A stretch of 64,000 bases of DNA from Globodera rostochiensis (GCA_018350325.1 JAEVLN010000023.1:41001-105000); one strand, 5' to 3'. Shown: positions 45,201-57,035, counted from the first letter of the stretch. The notes: generated by a model not told the origin, from the letters alone. Numbers and translations: made by a program.

Positions 45201-48200
45201 ATGAATTTTCTGCCTTTTTGGATTTTTTTGATTGCCCTGAAGGCATTTGGAGTTCATGGAAGGTAATTGACTGATTAGGCTTAATTATTTGAAGCAGTGT
45301 TGCTTTAGTGATCCCCCTGACGAATGGAATAAGTGCCAAAAGAATGGAAACGGAACAATTCGCCTGGAAAAGAAATGCAAAAAGTATTATTAATTTGTAA
45401 TTCATTTCCTATTAAAATTGCTTTCTTTTCAGCCATTTGATCTGCTACAAGAGCAAAATGGCCAAGGATTTTGGAAATTGGAAATTCGGCGGCCGATTTC
45501 GAGTAAACAACCCAAACAAAGGACTTGCCGACAAATGTGCCGGGAATGATGGGACCAAAGGATGGCACGCCTTGCAGGTCACGGAAGAAGGCAACGGAAC
45601 CGCGACTTTTACGTCATCATTCGGGTTGAGTGAATTTGTATTTTAATTACAATATTTTTTATTTTAGCAATTTGAATGAAAATTTGGACTATTCCTCGGT
45701 CTCAAATGGACTCAAGCATATGCTGGACATCAACATTACCAAAGGTTCTTTGAAATCACAAATATAATTTATTTTCAATTAAGCTTTGTCACCGATTGGC
45801 CAATCTGTCGGAGAGGAGTTTCTGAAGGCGCTCCGTTTGGGTGCTTTTATGAAAGATTACGATGGCATGGCACTTCAAATTGCCGCAATGGAAATTCTTC
45901 GAAGCATTGGGGAAAAGGATGAGAAATTGTGCAAGGAAACGGTGAGAATAATCCCAATCACCGGATGTAAATATTGAACCGATTTTGAATAATAAAATAT
46001 CAATTTATTAATTATATTAATTTAATTACAACATCAATTTAAGTGTGCTGCTAAATGGGTGCATCCAACGGTAATTTCAACAACAAAAACGTCGACAATG
46101 TCGACTTCTGTTAAAATTCGGACTTTGGCAAATGTAACAAATGAAAGTCCCAATTTGGAAACTTCGACAATGTCGACTTCTGTTAAAATTCGGACTTTGG
46201 CAAATGTAAATGAAAGTCCCAATTTGGAAACTTCAACGAGAAGAGTTTTGTCAAAAATTAAATAAATTACAAAATTTAAATAATATTTTAACGCCCGAAT
46301 ATTAAGCCCAACCCTTTGGCGTCAAAGAAAAAGAATGTGGACCATTTTGGCATCAATTGCACGCAAATTGACTTTGCCGACGACATTGCCCAATTTATGA
46401 TTAGCATTTCGGCGCCATCTCTTTACGGTTTTGCGTGCGCTAACTTTGAAAAAGTATACGAACACGGCAAATACCCGGAAAATTATCCGGAAGTGGCAAA
46501 ACAGGACCAAGTCGATGCTTGCGCCCAAGTGCCAACGGCATCGTTCTGCAACGAGTGCCCACAAAATTTGGGAATAAAATTAGGCAATTTGCCAATTTAG
46601 GACTCTTGCACTGTACGCGTGCTACCAAACTGAAAGCAAAATGAGCGCCGTCAACAAGGAAATTGCTCAAATTTGCCAAAACCACCTTGGCATTTCAATG
46701 GTTGCTGGCTTTCGGACCCGGATTTGCGTGCATCGTGAAGCAGAAAAAGAATTGATCGTTGTCGAGTCCATTTTGGACTTTTCATTCTCCGATCAAAGGT
46801 AAAAGTTAATTTTAATAAATATTTACTGACTAATTATGTTTATTGTTTTAAGCTACAACATGTTGCGAAATTTCATTTAAAATCGGAGAAATTACAAACG
46901 GGATGGAAAATGTTCCGATTTTTTTAATCGAATTTGGCAATCACCAGAAAAGAGTGGTCCGAGAGGAGGCGGATGGCAAAGCGATTTCGGATGATTCGAA
47001 TAAAGAAGTAACCATTTGATCATTTACCGCTAACTACGGGGTTATTATTTTTCAACCCTCCTTCAGCTGAGGAGGTGGTTATTATTAGAGGGTAGGGGGC
47101 CACTGAGGGGGGGGGGATAATTATAGGAAATACGGCATGTAATTTTTGTTTGATTTACCCTCAACTTTAGAAGGCAACCATTGGGGCGGTTCTAAGTTCA
47201 ATTGTTCGTCAACAAATTAATGGGAATTGGGCAAAATCGCTGCATTTTATCCCACCATCGGATGACTATTTGACAATTCACTTCCAAATTCCAAAATTCA
47301 CGCAATTGATAACGCGTCGAACGGATTATCTGCCCTATGAAAACGACCCAAAAAAAATTGTTAGCAAAATAATTTTTTGTCCAAAAAATTTTTTTTTAGC
47401 TTTATCCATCGCCTTGTGATCTGATGGGAGATGAATGTGAACTGGTCAAAGAGATTGAAAGGAAAATTGATGACCTTTTGGAATGTTGTTCCCCTAAAAA
47501 CCCAGGTGGACCGTGCATCTGTACGCTTCCAACTCCCGACCCGGTATATTTAAAATTCATTTATGTTAATTTTAAATGAAATTTTATTCAGAAAGAATTC
47601 ACGGTGTTTCCTCCATCCGCCATCATTAAGCCCGTGAACACTCAAAATGAAAAGCCGGACAAAATCGAGTACACCAAAGAACAGGCACAGGAAGTGTATG
47701 AAGGTTACCTGAAAGGTGAGTTTATTAAATATTCAATACAATAAATTTTAAAATACTTTTAAATAACAAAAATTAATCACTTATTTATGAAAATAATTTT
47801 GAATACTTTGATCAAAGAATGTGCAAATTGTACGCCGTTTCTGAAAAAGGAAAGTCATCGAGCAAAGAGACAGGCCAAACCAAACTTGAACAAATGGACA
47901 ACATTTCCAATTGCGATCAAATTCAGCAAGACATGTTAGAGAATTCGAATTTGTTTTTAATTATTTATTCTACTTTTTCACAGTGCGCCCAAACCCTATT
48001 GCATGGAAAGACGCCATTGAAAAAGGAACAAGATTTATTGAGTTTGTATAATTCAATTTGCATAAATTAATTTATTCATTCAGAAAGGACACGTGCATTA
48101 ATTTTACCACTGATCTGAGCCATGCAGCGGACGAAGGCATTGAAGTCTTCAATATTTATGATGGAACGTGCGGCCAATCTTATGCTAGGAAGACGGCAAA

Positions 48201-50384
48201 ATGGCACCAACTTTGGATTAATTGCACCGTTTGTTTGTCTCTTTATTGCATATTTTTTAAACTTATTCAATAGGACGGCGGCACCGCTGCGCACGAACTT
48301 TTGCACGCGCTTGGCCTTCAGCATGAACATCAACGAGACGATGCCCGAAATTATGTCAAATTAAATCGAGCAAAAATAGCCAAAGTTATTTCATTATTTC
48401 AATTTGAGGCTAATTTTCCCCTTTTATAGGATTGGCTTAAATGGTATGAACCGTTGCAAAAAACAGATAATTTTGGCTTTCCCTACGACTTTGACTCCAT
48501 AACTCACTATCCAAGTGGATGCAACAGCGAGGGGTAAACCTTTAACATAATTATTTATGCTATTTTATGAAGCTTTAATGAAACAAGTTTTTTTCTGCTT
48601 AAAGAATTTTACAATTTTCTTCTTTAGGGTTTGCGATATGTTCACGCTTAACCGTTTCTATCAACAAACAATGTACCAACGTGACAAGCCTTCCTTCAAA
48701 GATTTGGCTATAATCAACTTTATTTACTGCAAAGGCAACTAAAAAATCAAATTATTGATTTTTTTATTGTATTTTTAGATAATTGCAATGGCACCGAAAA
48801 CAAATGCCAAAACGGAGGTTACCCACATCCCAGGCGATGCTCGGAATGCCTTTGTCCTGGAGGATTCGGAGGAACGCATTGCGAACTTGTCGAAGAGGGT
48901 AAGAAAAGTTTTTTGAAAGATGAATTAATAAAAAAATATGACGTTAAGTGTTAGGTTTCAAAAAGATTGCAATACATAATTTATCCAGACCGCGACTGTA
49001 TTGACTTTACGGCACTTGATGGCTTTCGAAAAGAATTGGTTGCTGATTGGCAGACGCGTGAGCTTAAGCCCGTCGTATTGGCCTGTGTCGGCGATGCATT
49101 ATCTTGCAGCTGCCATTGGCGAATAAAGGCATCGTTTAATTAAAAATGGCAAACGTGAAGCAAAGCAAAATGCTTTTATCTCTTTCAAATTAGTTGCAGT
49201 TTTATTATGGAACTTGGACCAAGAATGCTTTGCAAAAACAGTTCATTTTCCTTATAACCTGTTATTCAAAATATTCAATAAATTCTTTCTTAATAAAGTA
49301 TTTTTAGCCCAAGGATGGCAAAAAAGTTCGCATTCATCTAAAAACGTTAAACAAAGCACTCGAATGTGAAGATCCCTGCAAGCACTCATATGTCGAAGTC
49401 AAATACCGAAAGGACAAACGAGCAAGCGGTCGGTATTTACTATTGTTCAGTTTTGAAACTTTTTTGATTCTCAGGTGCAAGACTTTGCTGTTCGGATTTG
49501 ATTCGTCTCCAAACTGATTTTACCAAAAATTGGATTGAGGCGGATGGACCCGACGTGGACATTATTATTTCCGCCCACATCAAAACGAGGGACAAAATTA
49601 ATTTGTTTGAACTGACCTATGAAACTGGTGGGACTTTTTTGAATATTTTGGTTCCTTTGAGCCAATATTTGAAATCGTTTTATTCTTTTAAGTTTGCAAT
49701 AAAATATTTAAAAGAATTTATTTGTTTGTAAGTTGAAAAATAAGTCTTTTAGATGGAGCTAAACTTGTTTCGTCCAACGATTGTCCAGAAGGCGCCAATT
49801 ATGATACAAAACGGGATCCCGAATATGATTTAATTTGCGATCATGATCCTTTGACGGGTAAGGGCATTCTTTGTTGTCCTGAAGGGCAAGTTTGTCCGAA
49901 AAAGCGTGTATCACATTCTACTTGGGGTTGCGACATTGTTGTGGTAAAAGATTATAATTTTTCTTAAATATTTAAACAAAATTATTAATCTTAATTCTTT
50001 AATTGCAATAAATGCATTCATTAAACGTCATTCATGAATTATTTTAAGCTCAACGGCCAATACCGTGAAGTCCGAGGAGAGAATGAATCAAAAGGCTTTT
50101 ATTTTGAATGCTTTGTATGTGTAAATCTCTCAATTTTAATTTATTTGTTTGTTCATTAACAGAGGCGAGAAGGGGAATCCGCGAGTTTTTGGGGCTATTG
50201 GAAGGACAAAAGCAAGGACCCCATTCGCATTGACGACTTCCAATGCTTGCATTATGAAGAAGCAGGCATTAATCAGCCGCCAAAGGAAACGGTGATTGAC
50301 CATCCGTTCAAGTTCAAAAGTGCGGGAGCCAATCAATTGATGAGAGCCATGGGAAAGACAAAGATCCTTAAATTTTCATATTAA
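45201..50384 (+). CDS. Secreted astacin-like metalloprotease with long N-terminal extension, EGF and CUB-like modules
   Basis: About 20 small exons. Exon 1 (45201-45262) encodes a signal peptide (MNFLPFWIFLIALKAFGVHG). Between 45309 and 47570 come Cys-containing segments I do not recognise (FGNWKFGGRFRVNNPNKG; FLKALRLGAFMKDYDGMALQ; SAVNKEIAQICQNHLGI). A basic processing site (ESHRAKRQAKP, about 47860) precedes the catalytic domain: DTCINFTTDLSHAADEG, then HELLHALGLQHEHQRDDA (48289 onward), matching HExxHxxGxxHExxR. The Met-turn reads SITHY where SxMHY is usual. An EGF-like module (NKCQNGGYPHPRRCSECLCP) and a CUB-like module (KKVRIHLKTLNKALECEDPC; EVKYRKDKRASGARLCC) follow, then a Cys-rich tail ending 50384. 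Two introns seem to need GC donors, and the 46.8-kb junction does not keep frame. It could be two genes. Confidence 0.7.
46091..46228 (+). repeat. In-frame tandem repeat in the astacin-like N-terminal part
   Basis: The segment TSTMSTSVKIRTLANV-NESPNLE occurs twice in a row, with one extra Thr in the first copy (a 3-base difference). The flanks are Ser/Thr-rich, suggesting a linker. Confidence 0.9.
47023..47133. mobile_element. Degenerate copy of the CCGTATTTCCT element
   Basis: The right end ataattataggaaatacgg matches the end of the element at 53868-54047, and the middle has the same ttctattttt-caaccc and G-run pattern. Located in an intron of the astacin-like gene. Confidence 0.6.
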
Positions 50385-51229
50385 TTTGTGTTTTTAAAAA
50401 TTATTTGGACAATTGTACGTTTTTGTATGCATAAACTCTACTTCTTCAAGCTAATATTTTTTAGAGTCGGCCGGGAGCGCCCGGTGGGAACGGGATTCCC
50501 GCAAGAAAAGTACGTGATTCCCGGTCCCGTCGTCTTTTTCCCGTTCCCGCTAATAATTCCTTGGCGAATCCAAGTGACTCCAAAAGAGAATAATCGGAAA
50601 TTGAATGGATCAAACTCAGCAAAATTGAACTGAAATTGTAGCTTTTCATAGTTGAACGACCGGGCCCTTTATTATTTTCAGACTGCTTGACACAAAAGAA
50701 GGTCTAGGAATGAATTGAGGACGACGCAATTTGGAGGGAAATTCAAATAAAAATGGACTGAACATTTAAATTGTTGCTGTTTAAACCACAAAATTCTGTT
50801 TTTTTACTAAAAAATAAAAAAACATTTGCTCGCCGCAACAGTTCGCAGTTTCAGTTATACTTCACTTATTGTCGACAACACAGGAAGTGACTTATTTTCG
50901 GTGTGTATTGATCAGAAACTAATGTCCGACTACGGTAGTTGAAAATTAGAGACCGGAATTTTGAAAAATCCCGGTCCTGGATTTTGGAAATGACCTGGAT
51001 CTGGATTTATTAGGATTAATAATCCATGTTTCCAGAATATCTTGGATCCTGGTGCTTCGGTCGAAAATATTAGGATTCCGGATCAGGAGTCTTGGAAAAT
51101 CCTGATCCTGTCCGATCTCTATTGAAAATATACAACATTCAATTTTGTTGGACTAGTGTAGGTATATATGATATCGTATCATAGGATCATTTTTGATCAA
51201 GTCGGTGCGATTATTGGGGACTTCGACCA
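50385..51229. other. Spacer with element and F-box tail relics
   Basis: 50464-50640 is a TAGAG element with the GGGAACGGGATTCCCG palindrome, as at 14236 and 56206. 50681-50780 is a decayed F-box-like last exon (ctgcttgacacaaaagaagg) with its 3-prime flank. 50940-51115 repeats tcctggatcc/gatcctg wording. No gene. Confidence 0.6.
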
Positions 51230-51540
51230 AACAATTTTTAGATGGGGTGCGTTGATGTCCAAATTACTCTCGCCGTCTGCCTCTCTCTTTTTAGCACACT
51301 ATTTCTTCAAAAAATAAAATTTCAAGAAATTAAATTAAAACAATTTTTAGATGGGGTGCGTTGATGTCCAAATTACTCTCGCCGTCTGACTCTCTCTTTT
51401 TAGCACACTATTTCTTCAAAAAATAAAATGTTCAAGAAAGTAAACAAAACAATTTTTAGATGGGGTGCATTCATGTACAAATTACTCTCGCCGTCTGTCG
51501 CTCTCTTTTTAGCACACTATTTCTTCAAAAATAAATGTTC
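51230..51540. repeat. Minisatellite of about 109-bp units (array B)
   Basis: Three units with starts (gatggggtgc) near 51241, 51350 and 51459. Same family as array A at 37.6 kb. Confidence 0.92.
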
Positions 51541-51546
51541 AAGAAA

Positions 51547-52210
51547 GATGAACTTGAAAATATGTTATTCCTGACAATAGTCACCATCTCCAAAATGTAG
51601 AGAATTACTGAGGGAATTGCAATAGAAAAAATGCCAACCAATAAAATAAGTTTCCGTTTTTTATCATCCAGTAGAAAATTTCGTTCATACTGTTGTTGAA
51701 TCTTCGACTATGAAGAAAAATATATCTTTATAAATAATTATTAAAAACTCTGAACTTAGAATTCTTAAAGCTTGAAAGTAATTAAAAAGAAAAATTTTCA
51801 CTGTACTTTAATGTATTATTAATGCTTAACGTAAGTTTGTTTCCAAAGAAACGGATTTGTGGCTTTACGGGAAAATTTATTCGTCTTTAACTTTTTTATT
51901 ATATCGATCTGAACACAATATTTACAGTATGCCAACATAAATTGGCGTTTTCTAATTAAAAGAATTTTTTTTTCTAAAGGCTGTGTAACTTTTTCAAAAT
52001 GTAATTTTTGTAATTATTAATGAATCGCCATTTGAAAATACGGAATCAAAATAACGTTTAAACATGGAATACGGATTATGCAAATTTAAAAAGCTTAACA
52101 CGGAATTTTTGAACAATTTTTTAAGATTTATCGAAGTTTAGTGCAAAAAGTGTAGGAAAATTTATTGTTAATTTAGGACAAGCATTAGATCAATTTCAAC
52201 TTTTTGATAA
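51547..52210. repeat. Left arm of large inverted repeat (partner 52967-53625)
   Basis: The reverse complement of 52967-53625 over about 660 bases, with only occasional differences. It contains an inverted copy of the first recognisable exon and upstream region of the chemoreceptor fragment at 53.5 kb. Confidence 0.93.
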
Positions 52211-52499
52211 TTTTACAAATTATGTTAAGAAAGTTTTTATTCACTTTCGCCTTACTACTCAGCTTCTTTTTCACCCTTTAACTTTTAAGCCAAGTATGGC
52301 ATTTCTGTTTAAATGGTGATTAATAGGGCCCGGATTTTTTTTCGTGGATTCCTTACCATGAGAGAAGCCCAAAAATAGTTTTTGTTTTGAAAATTTTTGA
52401 ATTAGGGCGACTTTTTAGCACATATTAAAACAATTTTGGGGGTATTTTTTAGCACATATTTACTGACATATTTTAAGCTTTTCAGAGTTTTAACACATA

Positions 52500-52745
52500 T
52501 TTCGCCTTAAAGAAATTAAACTAAAACAATTTTAGATAGGGTGCGTTGGTTGGCTCAATTACTCTCACCGTCTCTCTCTCTTTTTCTAATGCTATTTCTT
52601 CAAAAAATAAAATTTTCAGAAATTAAACTAAAACAATTTTTAGATGGGGTGCGTTGATGTCCAAATTACTCTCGCCGTCTGACTCTCTCTTTTTAGCACA
52701 CTATTTCTTCAAAACATAAAATGTTCAAGAAAGTAAACAAAAACA
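52500..52745. repeat. Minisatellite array C in the loop of the inverted repeat
   Basis: Two and a bit units of the same 109-bp sequence as arrays A and B, lying between the two inverted arms. Confidence 0.88.
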
Positions 52746-52966
52746 ATCAAATAAAATCGGTATCATACAAAAGCTCTCAGAATGTTGAACCTTTGATCAA
52801 GCTAAAGCAACCGATTCGTCTTTTTGAAAAAAAGATAGCTTAACGTGTGAAAATTGCCATTTTTCGTGACAGCTTGGCGCGGCGACTCATATCTTCATTT
52901 GTTTAAGTCGAATCGCTTAGTTCTTTTCTATTATAGAATCTACAAACATGGAGCTTTCAAATGATA

Positions 52967-53625
52967 ATCAAAAGTTGAAATTGATCTAATGCTTGTCCTA
53001 AATTAACAATAAATTTTCCTACACTTTTTGCACTAATCTTCGATAAATCTTAAAAAATTGTTCAAAAATTCCGTGTTAAGCTTTTAATTTGCATAATCCG
53101 TATTCCATGTTTAAACGTTATTTTGATTCCGTATTTTCAAATGGCGATTCATTAATAATTACAAAAATTACATTTTGAAAAAGTTACACAGCCTTTAGAA
53201 AAAAAAATTCTTTTAATTAGAAAACGCCAATTTATGTTGGCATACTGTAAATATTGTGTTCAGATCGATATAATAAAAAAGTTAAAGACGAATAAATTTT
53301 CCCGTAAAGCCACAAATCCGTTTCTTTGGAAACAAACTTACGTTAAGCATTAATAATACATTAAAGTACAGTGAAAATTTTTCTTTTTAATTACTTTCAA
53401 GCTTTAAGAATTCTAAGTTCAGAGTTTTTAATAATTATTTATAAAGATATATTTTTCTTCATAGTCGAAGATTCAACAACAGTATGAACGAAATTTTCTA
53501 CTGGATGATAAAAAACGGAAACTTATTTTATTGGTTGGCATTTTTTCTATTGCAATTCCCTCAGTAATTCTCTACATTTTGGAGATGGTGACTATTGTCA
53601 GGAATAACATATTTTCAAGTTCATC
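52967..53625. repeat. Right arm of large inverted repeat (partner 51547-52210)
   Basis: Pairs base for base with the left arm (51547 matches 53625). The arm ends inside the receptor exon, about 35 bases before that exon's donor. Confidence 0.93.
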
Positions 53626-54560
53626 ATTTTACATATTATTCTGCATGCGCGCAATTGCTGTGAGTTAAAGAATAAAACAAATTTATTGAAATCAAATTTA
53701 GGTAAAAGGGATTGATTGCTTTTTTAGGAAAATTAAATTTTCGTTTTTTGCTTAATTATTTCAGTTTTGTATAAACTACGGTTACTTCCCGACCCGTCGG
53801 GAGGTAGCAAAGTTGAGTGCGAATTTTTTTTTTTGGAGTAGTGGCGCATATTGGAAAATTTGAATTACCGTATTTCCTCTATTAGAACCCCCGGGGGTTC
53901 TATTTTTCAACCCACTCAAAAAGGGGGGTTCTATTAGAGGGGGGGGGGGTCTATTTTTCACCCCCCCCCCCCGAAAAGGGGGGTTCTATTAGAGGGGGGG
54001 GGGGGTCTATTTGAGGGGGGGGGGGGGTTCTAATAGAGGAAATACGGTACCTATGTTTATTTAAATTAAATTTTTGTTTATTATTTAAGGATATCATTGG
54101 AATGTTGTGCTCAAGTTACGGTAACCGTCTCCCTGTTCTGCTTGGCCGACAATTGTTGCCCATTTACCGTGTGTTGCCAACCTGGACATTTGTTTTGTGC
54201 TATTATTTTTCAGCAACTTTTGCTTTTCAAGTCACAAACATTGTCACTGTTCTCATTTTGGCCAATCGTTTCACAGCAATTGCATTTCCATTCAAGCACA
54301 AAAAGGTTGTTGTTTTGGTTGATAAATAAATTATTTTGCTAAAAATATATTAAAAAAATTTCTTTTGCTTATACTTTTGCGAATGAGAGATTGTCTTCAA
54401 ATTTCTGTTTTAATAATCGCGTTTTTTAGTCCATATAATTAATAAATTCTAGCCTCACTAATTATTATTTAAATACTTTTTTATAGATATGGAAAAAAAT
54501 GACGCTCTCCTCACGCTGGGTGGCCACGCATTGTTTGCATTGTTTTTGGTAATATATTTA
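53465..54560 (+). pseudogene. Truncated nematode chemoreceptor (Srg-like 7TM fragment)
   Basis: One exon from a TTCATAG acceptor at 53464 to about 53660 encodes LILLVGIFSIAIPSVILYIL (TM1) and SSFYILFCMRAIA. A second segment (54090-54303) encodes IIGMLCSSYGNRLPVLLG, TWTFVLCYYFSATFAFQV and LILANRFTAIAFPFKHKK, typical of TM3 and its intracellular end. A short third segment reads IWKKMTLSSRW. TM4-TM7 are absent: the gene stops where a 79-bp tandem repeat begins at 54595. The start codon exon is not found, and a 180-bp element sits in the intron. The family call (Srg or relative) is from the ANRFTAIAFPFKH and IWKK signature and is tentative. Confidence 0.7.
53868..54047. mobile_element. Palindromic CCGTATTTCCTCTATTAGAA element with TA flanks
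   Basis: A 180-bp element with inverted ends (CCGTATTTCCTCTATTAGAA on both sides), flanked by TA at 53866-53867 and 54048-54049. The middle is GGGGGG-rich with CTATTAGAGG units. Relatives: 47023-47133 (degenerate) and a left end at about 56546. The TA target suggests a Tc1/mariner-like mechanism, but no transposase is present. Confidence 0.8.
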
Positions 54561-54594
54561 ATATATATTGGAATTGTTGAAAATTGAGAAAAAA

Positions 54595-54897
54595 CGCTAT
54601 GCCAAGCGCAAAATGTGCCGAATTGGCATTTTTAAATCCCGCTCAAAGTTCTTATGAATCAATCAATAAAGACGCTATGCCAAAAGCAAAATGTGCCGAT
54701 ATTGGCATTTTTAAATCCCGCTCAAAGTTCTTACGAATCAATCAATAAAGACGCTATGCCAAAAGCAAAATGTGCCGATATTGGCATTTTTAAATCCCGC
54801 TCAAAGTTCTTACGAATCAATCAATAAAGACGCTATGCCAAAAGCAAAATGTGCCAACTTGACATTTTTAAATCCCGTTCAAAGTTCTTATGAATCT
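54595..54897. repeat. 79-bp tandem repeat, 3.9 copies
   Basis: Units start at 54595, 54673, 54752 and 54831 (cgctatgccaaaagcaaaat, then cccgctcaaagttcttacg). The array lies exactly at the junction between the truncated chemoreceptor and the truncated F-box-like copy 8. Confidence 0.95.
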
Positions 54898-54935
54898 GGC
54901 ACCCATTCATCTTATTTAAACCCCCGAATTTTCAG

Positions 54936-55960
54936 TTCCATTTGTGCCGACGTTTTGTTCGAAGTCTTCAAATTCTGTGACCCATTTGTGCTCGGACTGA
55001 AAGTTGCGTTGATCAGCGATCGATTTGACCTTTTGGTGGACGCGCATTTCAATTCGAAGAAATGGTCGTTGGGTCAGTTGGAAATTCATCGCGGAACTGG
55101 CGGGATTGGCGCTGAAATTGTCAAACGTGTTGACTATAAATTCGAGCATCGGCTGCCCATTCTGCAAGAGCCGCTTCTGGACAATGTGATTGGATTTGAA
55201 GGCCTTAAAATAAGGTCTTAAATTGTTCTGAAAACCTTAAACAATTTTTGGAGTTTAGTTACATCGACCGAAGTGTCATCGAATTCCTTCAAAGCATCCG
55301 CCGACTTTTCGACTCCAACAGGACTAATTTTGTCGTCGAAACAACCATCTTCGAAGACCGCAGTTGGGAAATCATTTGGGAGAAGATTTGGCCTCTGATC
55401 AAAGACAACATTTGCTCCTTTTATTTGCCTTTTCCCGATCTCTACCAATTGCACCAATTGTCTCCAACCGTTTTCGGCGATTGCACAAAACTCCGAGTGA
55501 TCCATCCGTTGGCGTTTTTCCCGACTTCCCGGCCGATGACAGTGCCGGCGCTTCCCCTTCTCAAGCAGTGGCCAAATGGTTGCACACGCCCCGCGGGGAT
55601 GAACTCCCGAAGGTGCTGAATTGCTTATTTTGGTCGGAAAGAATGGAACGACTCAAAGTGGTGAGTTTTGGAATCTTTAAATTCCTTCATTCCTCTTAAG
55701 GAATTTGCCAATTCGACCGTTCCGGTCAATTTCATCATCTATTTTTGGACTTTTTCTGCTGACATTGTGCCATTCGAGCTGAAGAACAATTTAACGAAGG
55801 AGCGATTGGTGTTTCGGCACTTTGAGGAAGACGAATGGTTGTTGGTTCGTTGTCCGATTGATCGCAACAAAGACAAATGGTCCAAGTGGGAAGCGGAGGC
55901 TAAATATTGTTTGGGGAATAGCATCGACATTAACTTCAAAGACAAGGACATCGGCGACGG
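54936..55960 (+). pseudogene. F-box-like family copy 8 (no first or last exon, frameshift)
   Basis: Exon 2 (54936-55214; [20 protein letters not shown]), exon 3 (55259-about 55661; [35 protein letters not shown]) and exon 4 (55701-55960; [29 protein letters not shown], ending IGDG) are present. A one-base deletion near 55510 shifts the frame before [10 protein letters not shown]. Exon 1 and most of intron 1 are cut away at the tandem repeat, and no EGPSEPKK exon is found after 55960. Confidence 0.87.
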
Positions 55961-55974
55961 GTAAGTGCCAAATG

Positions 55975-57035
55975 GGATAATTTCGCTTTCAACTGAACCG
56001 AACATTTACACAGCCGTTGGTATTATGTTTTGGCTCGATTTTTGGGACTGACTTTATGAGGGAGGAGGCGGACGAACGGAATTTGATAGAATAAACATTT
56101 ATTCGATTGATTTATATCAGAGATGGGGCGTCGTGAATAAAAAACTTTTTATTATCCAATGAGAATTCAAACAATTTTTCCACATTTATAATTTTATCAA
56201 AATTAGAGATCGGCGGGAACGGGATTCCCGTGGGGAAAGAGCAGGAGTCCCGTCCCGCACTTTTTGAAATTCCCGCTCCCTAAATTTTTATTTTAGTCTT
56301 TTTCGTTCGCGCAAATAATTCCTCTGCGAAATTTTTAAACTTTAACAATTTGGACCAATTTTTATACACAAAACCTCTTAAAAGCGAAAATGAGAGATAG
56401 AGAGAGAGCGTTAGGCGGCGAGAATAATTGGAACATCAACGCACACTATCAAAATTGTTTTACATTTGAAAGAAATCAAAAATTGCCGGGGCGTTGACTT
56501 ACCACAAGTTAGAGTAGGCCGGGATCGGGCGGGATTACCGTATTATCTCTTTTTATTACCCAGGGTAATTAATTTTTGATCATCCTCGGGGGTGGAATCA
56601 TAAGAACGGGGTTAGGTAACCATGGGTAAATGACCTGGTTAAATAACCATGGTTAAATGACCTGGTTAGTTAACCACGAACCCGCATCATAAGAAATTTT
56701 GAAATTTAAATGGTTAACCAGCTTCTTATGATATAACCCCGACCAAAAGGGGCATTCATCTCAAGGCTCAAAACACGATTTTTTTTATAAACTTGTCCAA
56801 TTCTTTGTTCTGGGTTTATTGCAGTAAGTGATAATATGAAGCCGACCAACATTAATAGTCGTTTATACAGCTTTTTTGAGCTGTTTTTTTTAATTATTTA
56901 TTAGCTTGAAATAGGAAAAAAAAATTACTATAAATTTTTATATCATTTGATAGAGAAAATTCTGAACTTTCCAAACATAGTTTTTATGTATTTTTTCCTT
57001 CTCATTTTAAAGGTTTAATATGCTTGCAAGGGTGG
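55975..57035. other. Repeat-rich spacer
   Basis: 56205-56350 is a TAGAG/GGGAACGGGATTCCCG element fragment. 56386-56480 is an inverted relic of the 109-bp minisatellite unit (ggcggcgagaataattggaacatcaacgca). About 56545 is a left end of the CCGTATT element. 56600-56680 has short TGACCTGGTTAA/ACCATGG repeats. No gene. Confidence 0.6.

Noticed and set aside
51230..51540. Regularly spaced repeats resembling a CRISPR-like array
   Set aside because: Contiguous 109-bp units without unique spacers in a eukaryotic genome: a minisatellite.
54595..54897. Open frame through the 79-bp repeat joined to F-box exon 2 (54772 onward)
   Set aside because: The frame crosses a splice acceptor and repeat units; the joined peptide is accidental.
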